From NCBI GenBank assembly GCA_946614435.1, contig CAMOGW010000008.1:17675-81674 (forward strand): a DNA stretch of 64,000 nucleotides, read 5' to 3'. Shown piece by piece: positions 54,287 through 63,738 of the stretch. Source of the stretch: an uncultured Prevotella sp. (lineage in GTDB: Bacteria > Bacteroidota > Bacteroidia > Bacteroidales > Bacteroidaceae). A model generated the notes under the pieces. It saw only the letters and a list, made by a program, of their open reading frames with translations, did no database searches and was not told where the DNA came from. The stretch's first letter is position 1; every line of letters starts with the position of its first letter. Both the position numbers and the translations under genes were made by a program.

Positions 54287-55884
54287 AAGGAAAGAAGACT
54301 ATAGCGGTGTCAGGCATAGTCGTAATGCTTGTCGGCCTATTGGCCTTTGTCTATTATCTGTTGAAGTCAGAGAAAGGCAAGGTGTATGAACTTGAAACTC
54401 AGATAGCAGAGCTTCAGGTGAAAGAGAAACGGTCGGCCGTACTTCAGAGCATCAGCAGGCAGATGGAGCAGATTGCTTATCAGCAGAAGTCCATTTCAGA
54501 CGAACAGCGCGAGGAGGCCCTGCGGCAGAAACGTGAAGCCGATGAAGCAAAAGAACTGGCTGAAAGTCAGCGACACGAAGCTGACCTTCAGCGGCAAGAA
54601 GCTGATAAACAAAGGCAGGAAGCCGAAGTGCAACGCCAAGAAGCTGAAAGACAGCGACAGGGTGCCGAAGTGCAGCGCCGCCAGGCTGTGAACTCAAAGC
54701 GAATTGCCGACACGCTCAGCTATATAGCCCTCGGACGTTCGTTGGCCTCGGTGTCGTCTATGCAGCTGCAGGCAGGCAATAAGGAATTGGCCAACCTGCT
54801 GGCGTATGCGTCTTACGTGTTTACAAAACGATACATGAAAGATGAAGATAATCTGTATCACCCTTCTGTTATTCAGGCACTTATGGATGCCAGTCAGAGT
54901 AAGCGTGGATGGAGTGTGCACAATGGCTCATTGACGGGTATCGACATAAAGTACGGTAACGACAATTACATTTTGACCGTGAGTAGCTATGGAGAAATAT
55001 TCCAGCATGACAAGCAGGGAAATCAATTATACACGAAACGCTTGTTCAGCGATAAAAACTACGATTTCCGCAATGTCTATATAGACGAAAGTGAACGTGT
55101 CTATGCTTTAAGCCGTAGTGGCCATCTGGTTGTTATTATTGACGGAAAGTCAACCATCTATAAATTGTCAGATGTTGTTAATCCGACAATGTCCGTATCC
55201 CTTGACGAGAATACACTTGCTATTCTTGGTGAAAACGGAGCCGCTTTTTTTGACCGAAATGCCCATGTGCAGACGGGCTTCAAAGGCTTCAATTTCAAAG
55301 TTGTCTCTATTTGCCGCAATAATAGCGATGCCATGATCTTTGACGACAAGGGCTATGTTCACATAATGCAAGGTAAGAAGGAACTGGTTGACCTGAAACT
55401 TCATTCTGGCATTAAAAGTGGCAATGTCACTGCTTTTGCAGCTTCCCGTGATTCGCGGTTGACAGCATACGGAATGAATGATGGCCGAATCTTTCTGGTT
55501 GACCGTACAGGAGTAAAAAAAGAACTGGTAGGACACCGCTCTCGCATTTCTCGATTGAAGTTTAATGATGCCCGTCTCTATTCGTCAAGCTACGACGGTA
55601 CGATGAATCTTTGGATGTGCAATGCAGAAAAAATTGAACCAATGCAGCTATTCCGAACCGACGGATGGATCATGTATTTCACGACGGACAGTTCGCAAAA
55701 ACGTGTGTGGACAGGCGATCAGAAAGGAAACCTGACGGAAGCTCTGATATCTTTGCCAGAGATGGTGAAAATCATTAAGAGCAAGCTGAAGCGAAATCTC
55801 ACACATGACGAATGGAATTATTATATAGGTAAGGATGTGCCTTATGAGACATTCTTGACAGAAGGAAAGGAGGTACGGCAATGA
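54283..55884 (+). CDS. Membrane-anchored coiled-coil / WD40-like propeller protein (GTG start)
   Basis: A 533-residue protein. One membrane helix (about 9-27) is followed by a long coiled coil (about 33-140). Within it, residues 97-138 are six heptads of the type RQEAxxQ. The rest (about 195-480) is a beta-propeller with WD40-like repeats, for example LVGHRSRISRLKFNDARLYS then SSYDGTMNLWMCN. The start is GTG, overlapping the previous TGA (GTGA). Similar proteins accompany signalling or caspase/NACHT modules. Its place between the RsbU-like regulator and the kinases suggests a scaffold (inference). Confidence 0.8.
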   Translation: MKGKKTIAVSGIVVMLVGLLAFVYYLLKSEKGKVYELETQIAELQVKEKRSAVLQSISRQMEQIAYQQKSISDEQREEALRQKREADEAKELAESQRHEADLQRQEADKQRQEAEVQRQEAERQRQGAEVQRRQAVNSKRIADTLSYIALGRSLASVSSMQLQAGNKELANLLAYASYVFTKRYMKDEDNLYHPSVIQALMDASQSKRGWSVHNGSLTGIDIKYGNDNYILTVSSYGEIFQHDKQGNQLYTKRLFSDKNYDFRNVYIDESERVYALSRSGHLVVIIDGKSTIYKLSDVVNPTMSVSLDENTLAILGENGAAFFDRNAHVQTGFKGFNFKVVSICRNNSDAMIFDDKGYVHIMQGKKELVDLKLHSGIKSGNVTAFAASRDSRLTAYGMNDGRIFLVDRTGVKKELVGHRSRISRLKFNDARLYSSSYDGTMNLWMCNAEKIEPMQLFRTDGWIMYFTTDSSQKRVWTGDQKGNLTEALISLPEMVKIIKSKLKRNLTHDEWNYYIGKDVPYETFLTEGKEVRQ

Positions 55885-58721
55885 AAAGAACATTACGGGC
55901 GGTATTGCTTTTTGCCGTATTGCTACTGCCGTGTAGGATAATAGCACAAGGCATTCCGTTTCTGCGCAATTTCACGGTGAAAGAGTATGGCGCTCACAAT
56001 AGAAACTTCGATATCGTGGTCGATAAAGACGGTATCATCTATGCTGCAAACTTCGAAGGCGTGCTCTACTATGACCAGGCGCAGTGGCGCGTCATTCGTA
56101 CTCCTGGCTTTATCCGTATCACCTCACTCTATTGCGATGCAAAAGGAACCATTTGGACCGGAGGCTATAACTATCTCGGCAAAGTGGTCGTAAACAAAAG
56201 AGGCTCCTTTGAATTAGAGAATATAGCACGGAAAGAATCTGTTCATGGCGAGGTGAGTCGTATCTGGGAAGACGGAGGCAAGCTGATGTTCGCTATTGGC
56301 GACAGTATGACTTATGCGCTGAAAGACAACAAAGTTGAGAAAGTATTAAATAGCAATCTGAATCATAGTGCAGAGGATGCTGATGCCAACGTGAAGCAGT
56401 CGCTTCAGATTGATGGCGACACGAAAGCTGTTGTGACCGACGGCAACGGTCTAATCATTTCAAATGGTAGCCGCCAGATACACATCACCGAAGAGAATGG
56501 TCTTTGTTCTAACAACATTGCCCGCGTAGTATATAATGGTCACGGAATGCTTTGGGGAGCTACCGACAACGGCATCTTCGCCTTGTCAGTACCTTCTGTA
56601 TTCTCTCATTTCTCAGCCAATGACGGACTTCGTGGCGAAGTGCTCAGCATCAAGAAGTTTGCAGGCCGCACTTATGTGGGAACATTGAGTGGTCTTTTCG
56701 TTCAGGACGGCTTGCGCTTCAGCATGGTGGGCAATATCAATCATGCCTGCTGGAATTTGGTTGAATATAAAAACCATCTATTGATTGCCACCAGTAAGGG
56801 CATTTTCTACTTAGATGCTAACGAAACACTGACACAGGTCAATTCCAACAGCGTGTTGTCAATACTTCCAGCTGATGATTGCTATTATACAGGTGAGATT
56901 GATGGTGTCTATGTGAACGACAGCGAGCATGGCAGGAAAAAGATATGTGACCTTGAGAGCGTTATTCGCATTCTGAAAGACGATGATGAGACCATCTGGC
57001 TGCAATCCATTGATGGAGATATTTGGAACAGAAAGGTTGCGCAAATCAATTTCGTAAAAGCTGAAACTGAGAAAAGTGAGAACGAAGCCGCTTCGATGGT
57101 CACCAATAGTGATGGAAAAATTTTGATTGTATCGGCACTCGACACAGAGCCATTTTCCTATTCTGAATTTTCATATACCGACAAAGAAGGCGTGATTTGG
57201 CTGACAAAGAATTCTGTTGGTCTGTATGCTTGGAAGGACAGCACGCTCACTTATTACAAGCCATTCTTGACTCCTTTGTCTGACGTGAATGTGCGTTCCA
57301 TGCTTCGTGATGGCAATCAGCTTTGGATTGGTTGTGAAGGCGGACTGTTCTTTGTCGATTGTTCTAAAAAGGATCCATCCATGCTCATGAGCCCCAAGCT
57401 TCGTGTGCGCTCAGTGATGTTGCAGAATGACAGCGTGGTCTGGGGTGGTATAGGCAATATGCCAAAAGACCTCAGCTTTTCGAGCGACGAACGTCATGTG
57501 CTGTTTTATTATGCGCTTGATAATGTGTCGCTACTGGGCAAGACGTACTATCGGTACAGTTTGGACGGACAGAAGTGGAGCGCATGGGATGAAGACAATG
57601 TTACTGAATTCGTCAATCTGATATACGGAAACCATCAGCTTGAAATACAGGCAATGGATGCCTATGGAAGACTTTCGAAAGTGGAGAGCGTGAAGTTCCG
57701 CATAGCACCTCCTTTCTATTTGCATCCCATGATGTTGTTGTTCTATCTTGCAGTCATCATCTTGCTTGTCTATCTACTTGTTCAATTTAGACTTAAACGC
57801 CTGAAGGCCGATAAGTTACGACTGGAGAAGACAGTACGGGAACGAACGGCTGAGATTATGACTCAAAAGAATGAGATTGAAGAAAAATCGAAGAGTCTTG
57901 AGACAGCGCTCGCCGAACTGCATCAGACTCAGGGCGAACTGATTCGACAGGAGAAGATGGCTACAGTGGGTAAACTGACGCAAGGTCTCATTGACCGAAT
58001 CTTGAATCCGCTGAACTATATCAACAACTTCTCAAAGCTGTCGGAAGGACTCGTGAAGGATATCGAGGCAAATGTTGAAGACGAAAAGGAACACATGGAT
58101 GAAGAAGTCTATGAGGACACTTTAGACGTTCTCGGCATGCTGCGTGGCAATCTTCAGAAGGTGAGTGAGCATGGAGAAAACACCACTCGCACGCTGAAAG
58201 CAATGGAGGAGATGCTGAAAGACCGTTCGGGGGGTATTGTGCCTATGGATCTGACCGCATTGGTTCGGCAAGACGAGGAGATGGTGAAGACCTATTTCGC
58301 CAAGCAGATTAGTGAGTATGACATAAAGGTGTCATTCTCGACGCTTCCTGGCGAAATCAGAATCAACGGCAATGCCGACCAGCTCAGTAAGACCTTCATG
58401 AGTCTGCTTGGCAACTCTGTCTATGCCATCGTGAAGAAATCGCAGCGCGCCAAATATCAAGGCGAGGTCGATTTCTCCGTCAGAACGACAGCGGACGATG
58501 TGCTGATTACTATTCGTGACAACGGAATAGGTATTGAAGATACAATCATCGATAAGATATTCGACCCCTTCTTCACTACGAAAACAACAGGCGAGGCTGC
58601 AGGTGTGGGCTTGTATCTGAGCCGTGAGATAGTGCAGAACCATAGAGGCGATATATCTGTGAAATCCGTTAAAGGTGAGTTCACCGAATTCATCATAACC
58701 CTTCCACTCTTAAAATCCTGA
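55881..58721 (+). CDS. Two-component propeller sensor with degenerate kinase domain
   Basis: A 946-residue sensor. A signal peptide ends near RIIAQ (23). Periplasmic propeller repeats (about 30-540) include EENGLCSNNIARVVYNG and ANDGLRGEVLSIKKF, followed by a Y_Y_Y domain and a membrane helix (about 615-635). A coiled coil leads to a HisKA-like segment in which the expected AHEI is IDRI (GLIDRILNPLNYI), so the phosphoacceptor His is Asp705. The HATPase domain (RDNGIGIE, GVGLYLSREIV) looks intact. It may act in trans on, or dimerise with, the small kinase encoded next. It lacks the HTH_AraC end of classical hybrid systems. Confidence 0.85.
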   Translation: MKRTLRAVLLFAVLLLPCRIIAQGIPFLRNFTVKEYGAHNRNFDIVVDKDGIIYAANFEGVLYYDQAQWRVIRTPGFIRITSLYCDAKGTIWTGGYNYLGKVVVNKRGSFELENIARKESVHGEVSRIWEDGGKLMFAIGDSMTYALKDNKVEKVLNSNLNHSAEDADANVKQSLQIDGDTKAVVTDGNGLIISNGSRQIHITEENGLCSNNIARVVYNGHGMLWGATDNGIFALSVPSVFSHFSANDGLRGEVLSIKKFAGRTYVGTLSGLFVQDGLRFSMVGNINHACWNLVEYKNHLLIATSKGIFYLDANETLTQVNSNSVLSILPADDCYYTGEIDGVYVNDSEHGRKKICDLESVIRILKDDDETIWLQSIDGDIWNRKVAQINFVKAETEKSENEAASMVTNSDGKILIVSALDTEPFSYSEFSYTDKEGVIWLTKNSVGLYAWKDSTLTYYKPFLTPLSDVNVRSMLRDGNQLWIGCEGGLFFVDCSKKDPSMLMSPKLRVRSVMLQNDSVVWGGIGNMPKDLSFSSDERHVLFYYALDNVSLLGKTYYRYSLDGQKWSAWDEDNVTEFVNLIYGNHQLEIQAMDAYGRLSKVESVKFRIAPPFYLHPMMLLFYLAVIILLVYLLVQFRLKRLKADKLRLEKTVRERTAEIMTQKNEIEEKSKSLETALAELHQTQGELIRQEKMATVGKLTQGLIDRILNPLNYINNFSKLSEGLVKDIEANVEDEKEHMDEEVYEDTLDVLGMLRGNLQKVSEHGENTTRTLKAMEEMLKDRSGGIVPMDLTALVRQDEEMVKTYFAKQISEYDIKVSFSTLPGEIRINGNADQLSKTFMSLLGNSVYAIVKKSQRAKYQGEVDFSVRTTADDVLITIRDNGIGIEDTIIDKIFDPFFTTKTTGEAAGVGLYLSREIVQNHRGDISVKSVKGEFTEFIITLPLLKS

Positions 58722-58724
58722 ATT

Positions 58725-59549
58725 ATGGAAAAGGAAATTGCAAAACTCAAAGAGCAACTTCAGAAGCAGGAGAAACTGGCATCTCTTGGCATGCTGAGTG
58801 CAGGCATAGCCCATGAGATACAGAATCCGCTGAATTTCGTCATTAACTTCAGTAAGATGTCAGACAAACTGTTGAGCGACCTCACTGAGATCGTGGAGGA
58901 CAATGAGGACAACCTTCCTGAGGATGACAGGGAGGAGGTGGAGGACATCGTGGCCGACCTGAAAGAGAATATGGCTAAGATCGTGGAACACGGACAGCGG
59001 GCTATCAGCATCATACAAGGCATCCTGCTTGTGTCGCGTGGCAAGGAGAACGAGTTTTTGCCTACTAACGTGCCTCAGTTAGTGAAGGAATATGTGTGGC
59101 TGTCGTATCATGCCATGCGAGCCAATTATAAGAACTTCAATATCAGTATCCATGAGAAGTATGAGGAGAATCTGCCACAGTTCATGGTGATTCCTCAGGA
59201 CTTGAGTCGTGCAGTGCTGAACTTGATGAACAACGCCTGCTATGCAGTGTGGATAAAATCACAAAACACTAACAATGGCTACGAACCAGCCATTGACATA
59301 GAAGTCTCTTCGGACGGCGATCAGCTTGTCATTCGATTAGGCGACAATGGCGAGGGCATGTCAGACGAAGTGAAGGAGCGCCTGTTTGAGAATTTCTATA
59401 CCACAAAGCCAGTAGGGCAGGGAACGGGCCTTGGAATGGCTATCATTCGCGACATCGTTGAGACGAAACATCAAGGTACCATCACATTCGACTCAAAACT
59501 GGGCGAGGGAACTGTTTTCACGATTAAGATACCAAAGAGACTTAAATGA
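58725..59549 (+). CDS. Soluble sensor-less histidine kinase
   Basis: A 274-residue cytoplasmic kinase without any sensor domain. A short coiled coil (1-18) leads to phosphoacceptor His30 in GIAHEIQNPLNF. A long acidic helix pair (about 45-90) follows, then the HATPase domain with NLMNNACYAVW, LGDNGEGMS and GQGTGLGMAII. It resembles the kinase half of the preceding protein but keeps the His that protein has lost. It likely phosphorylates the receiver of the RsbU-like protein at 53.1 kb, its only receiver in the operon. The stop overlaps the receptor gene start (ATGA). Confidence 0.88.
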   Translation: MEKEIAKLKEQLQKQEKLASLGMLSAGIAHEIQNPLNFVINFSKMSDKLLSDLTEIVEDNEDNLPEDDREEVEDIVADLKENMAKIVEHGQRAISIIQGILLVSRGKENEFLPTNVPQLVKEYVWLSYHAMRANYKNFNISIHEKYEENLPQFMVIPQDLSRAVLNLMNNACYAVWIKSQNTNNGYEPAIDIEVSSDGDQLVIRLGDNGEGMSDEVKERLFENFYTTKPVGQGTGLGMAIIRDIVETKHQGTITFDSKLGEGTVFTIKIPKRLK

Positions 59550-61915
59550 GCCTACAACGTATATACATATTATTTTTGAGCATCGCTATGATGTTGCCAA
59601 TATGTGCGCAGGAACATGACACACAGCGCAATATCTATAATGATGCAATGGAGAACTACTCAATCGGAAGACTGGAACAAGCGCAGCAGCTTCTGAGTGA
59701 GAACATCAACCGTTTCAACGGCAGTACGAAGGAAAGCGCTTATCGCCTGCTGGCATTATGTGCACTCGGCATGGATAAGAACGAAGAAGCCGAACACTAC
59801 ACCACGCTATTGCTGCGCGAGAATCCATACTATTCGACAACGGTGGACGATCCGGCACGATTCGTAGATATCGTGAAGCACATTAAGAGCGGAATGGAAT
59901 CGACCATTACGACCGCATCGAATCAGGCAGAGAAGTTGAGCGAAGTGCCTGTGCCCGTGACACTCATCACTGACGAGATGATTCGTGCATGCAGCGGCAG
60001 GAACCTGAAAGAGGTGCTCTTGGCTTATGTGCCGGGAATGAACAATGTTGATTCGAACGACGACATCAATATTGCGATGAGAGGCATCTACAACAACAGT
60101 CAGGAAAAGATTCTTATCATGCTGAACGGACATCGTCTGAACAGCTATTCCACAAACACGGCGAGTCCCGACTTTAGCCTGAGTCTTGAAAAGGTGAAAC
60201 AGATAGAGGTGCTGCGTGGTCCGGCATCGTCGCTCTATGGTGGCGTAGCCCTTACGGCTGTAGTCAACATCATCACGAAAGACGGTGCCGATGTTGATGG
60301 TTTGAGACTGAAGGTGGGCTATGGTAATTACAATCAGAAACGAGCCGATATCGTGTTCGGTAAGCGCTATTACGACCTGGATGTACTGCTCTGGGGTAGC
60401 CTCTATCATGCAAATGGTGAGCGCATCTATGTACCACGCGAAGAGACAGGTCTCAAACTTTATGGCGGTGACATCATCGTGGGCGGTACAGGCAACAAGC
60501 CCAACTTTGACATGGGGTTCACGCTGAAATGGAAATCGCTGTCCTTCACCTATGACACGCATTTCTCACAGATTATTTCTCCCTTCACCATCAGCACGAC
60601 TTTCTTGCCATACGACTGGGATAAATACACGACGTTTAATGGCATCAAGCCCAGTTTTGCCACAAAGTCGCATCATTTGGATTTGACATATCGGGCGAAA
60701 GTGGGCAAAAGGCTTCATCTACAAGGCGCAGTGATGTATGACAATAGCGACATGACCCACTATCAAGTGATTTCAGACAGTGCCATATCCATTTCGATTC
60801 CCGGCTTGTCGGGAGCACTCGGTTCTGTTTTTAAGGGTTTTGACGGAGTTTTCCGTTATATCAACGGACAAGAAGCTACTATCAGTGCCGAGGCGCGTGG
60901 CGATTTCAGTTATGTCAACACTGAGCATCATCAGGGGCTCCTCACTTTTGGCGCTCAGTTCAGCTACTTCAAACTGGATGATGTGCGTTATGCTCTTGGC
61001 GTGATGTATAATCTTCCTATAGAGTCGAATGATGTAGTAGCCATTGCTAAGGGAAACGAGAAAAGTATGAATGGGTTCATACAATTAAAACATCAGTGGC
61101 GTAATTTCATTCTGAATGCGGGTATTCGCTATGATCACAAAGTGCATTACGATGGCAAGAGTATCAATGTGCTGTCGCCACGTGTAGCAGCCATCTTTCT
61201 GCAGAAAAAGTGGAATGCTAAGTTCAGTTATTCGAAATCGTTTGTTGACGCCCCTTACTTGTATCGTAAGATCAACGAGTTTATTCCTGAATATACAGGA
61301 GATTCTATCAAGGGCTATAGCTTGGGGGCTGAGACCATGCATTCTTATCAGCTCACCCTTTCAGGAACTGATTGGGTAGAGGGCCTGAACTTAGAGCTTA
61401 ACGGTTTCTATAACAGGGCTCAGGATCTGATTTATGCAGGCTTGCTTACCTATGCGAATGCGGGTACTTACAAGACGATAGGTGTTGAGTTTACAGGACG
61501 GTATCGCCGTAACAGATTGTTCTCGAATCTCACGGTCGCTTGGCAGCATGTGTTGCAGTCTGAGATTTATATGAATGACATCAATGATGCCTTCAACATA
61601 CCGAAATGGACTTTTAATGCGGTTGTAGGATATGACATCCTAAAGAATCTAAGAGTGCATGGACATGTGTGTGTAGAAACGGAACAGACGAATTACACCT
61701 TATTTATGAATACAGCAAAGCCCCAAATCACTTCTTCTAAGGTTCCGGCTCGTGCGATTGTCGATTTGGGAGTGCGCTATGGATTAGGACGCTTAGAGTT
61801 TGGAGTGAACTGCCACAACTTGCTCAATCAGAAATATTATCGTGGCTGCTTCGGCGCAGGACTCATTCGTCAGCCGTCGTTCTCTGTATTAGGCTATGTC
61901 GCGGTTAAAATCTAA
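59546..61915 (+). CDS. TonB-dependent receptor with N-terminal helical (TPR-like) domain
   Basis: A 789-residue outer-membrane receptor. The signal peptide ends at PICAQ (22). Residues 23-115 are a helical TPR-like extension (NYSIGRLEQAQQLLSENI). The plug domain follows (about 130-240: VPVTLITDEMIRACSGRN, IEVLRGPASSLYGG), then a beta-barrel ending in FSVLGYVAVKI. It lacks the CarboxypepD-like N-domain and SusD partner of glycan importers. Being translationally coupled to histidine kinases and followed by an RsbW-like ATPase, it may serve signal reception rather than simple uptake. Confidence 0.85.
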   Translation: MSLQRIYILFLSIAMMLPICAQEHDTQRNIYNDAMENYSIGRLEQAQQLLSENINRFNGSTKESAYRLLALCALGMDKNEEAEHYTTLLLRENPYYSTTVDDPARFVDIVKHIKSGMESTITTASNQAEKLSEVPVPVTLITDEMIRACSGRNLKEVLLAYVPGMNNVDSNDDINIAMRGIYNNSQEKILIMLNGHRLNSYSTNTASPDFSLSLEKVKQIEVLRGPASSLYGGVALTAVVNIITKDGADVDGLRLKVGYGNYNQKRADIVFGKRYYDLDVLLWGSLYHANGERIYVPREETGLKLYGGDIIVGGTGNKPNFDMGFTLKWKSLSFTYDTHFSQIISPFTISTTFLPYDWDKYTTFNGIKPSFATKSHHLDLTYRAKVGKRLHLQGAVMYDNSDMTHYQVISDSAISISIPGLSGALGSVFKGFDGVFRYINGQEATISAEARGDFSYVNTEHHQGLLTFGAQFSYFKLDDVRYALGVMYNLPIESNDVVAIAKGNEKSMNGFIQLKHQWRNFILNAGIRYDHKVHYDGKSINVLSPRVAAIFLQKKWNAKFSYSKSFVDAPYLYRKINEFIPEYTGDSIKGYSLGAETMHSYQLTLSGTDWVEGLNLELNGFYNRAQDLIYAGLLTYANAGTYKTIGVEFTGRYRRNRLFSNLTVAWQHVLQSEIYMNDINDAFNIPKWTFNAVVGYDILKNLRVHGHVCVETEQTNYTLFMNTAKPQITSSKVPARAIVDLGVRYGLGRLEFGVNCHNLLNQKYYRGCFGAGLIRQPSFSVLGYVAVKI

Positions 61916-61927
61916 AATTAAGATGCT

Positions 61928-62347
61928 ATGAGTATGAACAGTAAACAACTTATTCTTTTGAATGATATAGAACAGATTTCTCTTCTTGCTGAATTCATCG
62001 ACACGATTGCCGACGAAGCTGGCATTGATCCCTCGCTGGCCATGAGCCTGAATTTGGCACTCGAAGAGGCTGTAACCAATGTGGTGCTCTACGCTTATCC
62101 CGAAGGTGAACAGGGAAAGGTGCAGATTGATGCGTCATGGGATGCCAATCAACTCACCTTTGTGATTTCCGACTCTGGCATAGCCTTCGACCCTACACAG
62201 AAAGAAGAAGTCGATGTTACACTGAGCGCTGAGGAGCGTCCGATAGGCGGACTGGGCATTTTCCTTGTCAGGCAACTCATGGACTCTATCACTTATGAGC
62301 GTGTTGACGGAAAGAAGAATGTACTCAGCATGACCAAGCATTTGTGA
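61928..62347 (+). CDS. RsbW/SpoIIAB-like ATP-binding regulator
   Basis: A 139-residue GHKL-fold protein. The N-box is LALEEAVTNVVLYAY (about 40-54), with ISDSGIAFDP and the lid GGLGIFLVRQLMDSI. By family knowledge, such proteins are anti-sigma factor kinases that phosphorylate a STAS antagonist, the substrate of RsbU-type phosphatases. It starts 12 bases after the receptor gene and closes the operon that begins with the RsbU-like protein, so the two ends of a partner-switching loop are present here without the antagonist or the sigma factor. Confidence 0.88.
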   Translation: MSMNSKQLILLNDIEQISLLAEFIDTIADEAGIDPSLAMSLNLALEEAVTNVVLYAYPEGEQGKVQIDASWDANQLTFVISDSGIAFDPTQKEEVDVTLSAEERPIGGLGIFLVRQLMDSITYERVDGKKNVLSMTKHL

Positions 62348-62410
62348 GAACGTCATTCACTCAATGCGTTTGACGTTCTCGCTCGTAGCGATTGACGTTC
62401 TCGTTTTTTT
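62346..62410 (+). terminator. Terminator with duplicated stem after the RsbW-like gene
   Basis: GAGAACGTCA (62346-62355) can pair with TGACGTTCTC at 62371-62380 or again at 62393-62402; the second copy is followed by GTTTTTTTATTTT. The two alternative right arms give either of two hairpins. Confidence 0.75.
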
Positions 62411-62473
62411 ATTTTAAGTGTTATTTAGATAAAACCAAAATAAGAAGATTTAGCAAGATTTTGCAATATAGAG

Positions 62474-62504
62474 TTTGCAATTTCAGGATTTATTGCTAAC
62501 TTTG
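62474..62504 (+). promoter_or_regulatory. Promoter of the second ATPase gene
   Basis: TTTG (62474-62477) and TAACTTTG (62497-62504) are spaced by 19 bases; the ATG follows at 62533. Confidence 0.6.
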
Positions 62505-62532
62505 CATCTGTTTTAAAACAAGTCTTTGAAGA

Positions 62533-63720
62533 ATGGAAGCCTTCTTTCGCACTCATCGATATTTGGTGGAGCATGTTAATGCACCAGTTCGTCGCACCCT
62601 CATGGATGAGATTGACTGGAACGACCGCATGATTGGCATCAAAGGCACACGTGGGGTGGGGAAGACTACATTCTTATTACAGTATGCGCGTGAACATTTC
62701 GATGTGCAGGACAAGCAATGTCTCTACGTGAATATGAATAACTTCTATTTTCAAGGTCATGGCATTGCCGATTTTGCAGGTAAGTTTTATCATATCGGGG
62801 GACGCGTTCTGCTCATTGATCAAGTCTTCAAGCAGCCTGACTGGAGCAAAGAACTTCGCCGGTGCTACGATCTTTATCCAGGTTTGAAGATCGTGTTTAC
62901 AGGTTCCAGCGTGATGCGACTGAAGGATGAGAATCCCGAATTGAATGGTATCGTGAAATCCTACAATCTGCGTGGATTCTCTTTCCGCGAATTTCTCAAT
63001 TTAATGACTGGCAACGAGTTCCGGCCTTACTCTTTGGACGAAATCTTGCAGGACCACGAGCGTATCGTCAAGCAGATTCTGCCCAAAGCATCGCCTCGGC
63101 GCTACTTCCAGGACTACATTCATCATGGTTTCTATCCTTTCTTTCAGGAAGACCGCAACTATTCGGAAAACTTGCTGAAAACGATGAACATGATGACCGA
63201 AGTGGACATTCTGCTTATCAAACAGATAGAACTGAAGTATCTGACGAAAATCAAGAAGTTGTTCTATCAACTGGCCGAGGATGGTCCCAAGGCACCTAAC
63301 GTGTCGAAACTGGCTATAGACATTGAGACCAGTCGTGCCACTGTGATGAACTACATCAAATACTTGACCGATGCTCGTCTGCTCAACATGATTTATCCTG
63401 TAGGCGAGAATTTTCCCAAAAAACCGTCGAAAGTAATGCTACACAACAGCAACTTGCTCTATGCCATCTATCCCATTCATGTGGAAAAACAGGATGCGAT
63501 GGAGACGTTCTTCGTTAATTCGCTTTGGAAGGATCACAAGGTCAATCAGCAAGGTCGCGACTCATTCTTCCTCGTTGACGAGAAGCTAAAGTTCCGTATC
63601 TGCGATGCTGATACTCGTAATAAAATAAGGTATGCGCCAGACACAATCTATGCGCGCTACAATACTGAAATAGGAAAAGACAACCAGATACCCTTGTGGC
63701 TGCTGGGATTCTTATACTAA
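62533..63720 (+). CDS. AAA_14-like P-loop ATPase
   Basis: A 395-residue ATPase distantly related to the one at 11.5 kb. Walker A is GTRGVGKTTFLLQYA (about 38-52), Walker B is atypical (VLLIDQV, with Gln in place of Glu), and IVFTGSSVMRL is the sensor strand. NLRGFSFREFLNL and a winged-helix-like middle (VSKLAIDIETSRATVMNYIKYL) follow. The C-terminal DUF4143-type region is shortened. Function is unknown. Single gene with its own promoter. Confidence 0.8.
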   Translation: MEAFFRTHRYLVEHVNAPVRRTLMDEIDWNDRMIGIKGTRGVGKTTFLLQYAREHFDVQDKQCLYVNMNNFYFQGHGIADFAGKFYHIGGRVLLIDQVFKQPDWSKELRRCYDLYPGLKIVFTGSSVMRLKDENPELNGIVKSYNLRGFSFREFLNLMTGNEFRPYSLDEILQDHERIVKQILPKASPRRYFQDYIHHGFYPFFQEDRNYSENLLKTMNMMTEVDILLIKQIELKYLTKIKKLFYQLAEDGPKAPNVSKLAIDIETSRATVMNYIKYLTDARLLNMIYPVGENFPKKPSKVMLHNSNLLYAIYPIHVEKQDAMETFFVNSLWKDHKVNQQGRDSFFLVDEKLKFRICDADTRNKIRYAPDTIYARYNTEIGKDNQIPLWLLGFLY

Positions 63721-63738
63721 ACAAATCAATTCATTTAA

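Noticed and set aside
59807..60562. Minus-strand 251-codon frame opposite the TonB receptor
   Set aside because: The receptor on the plus strand is unambiguous; the minus frame is a compositional shadow.
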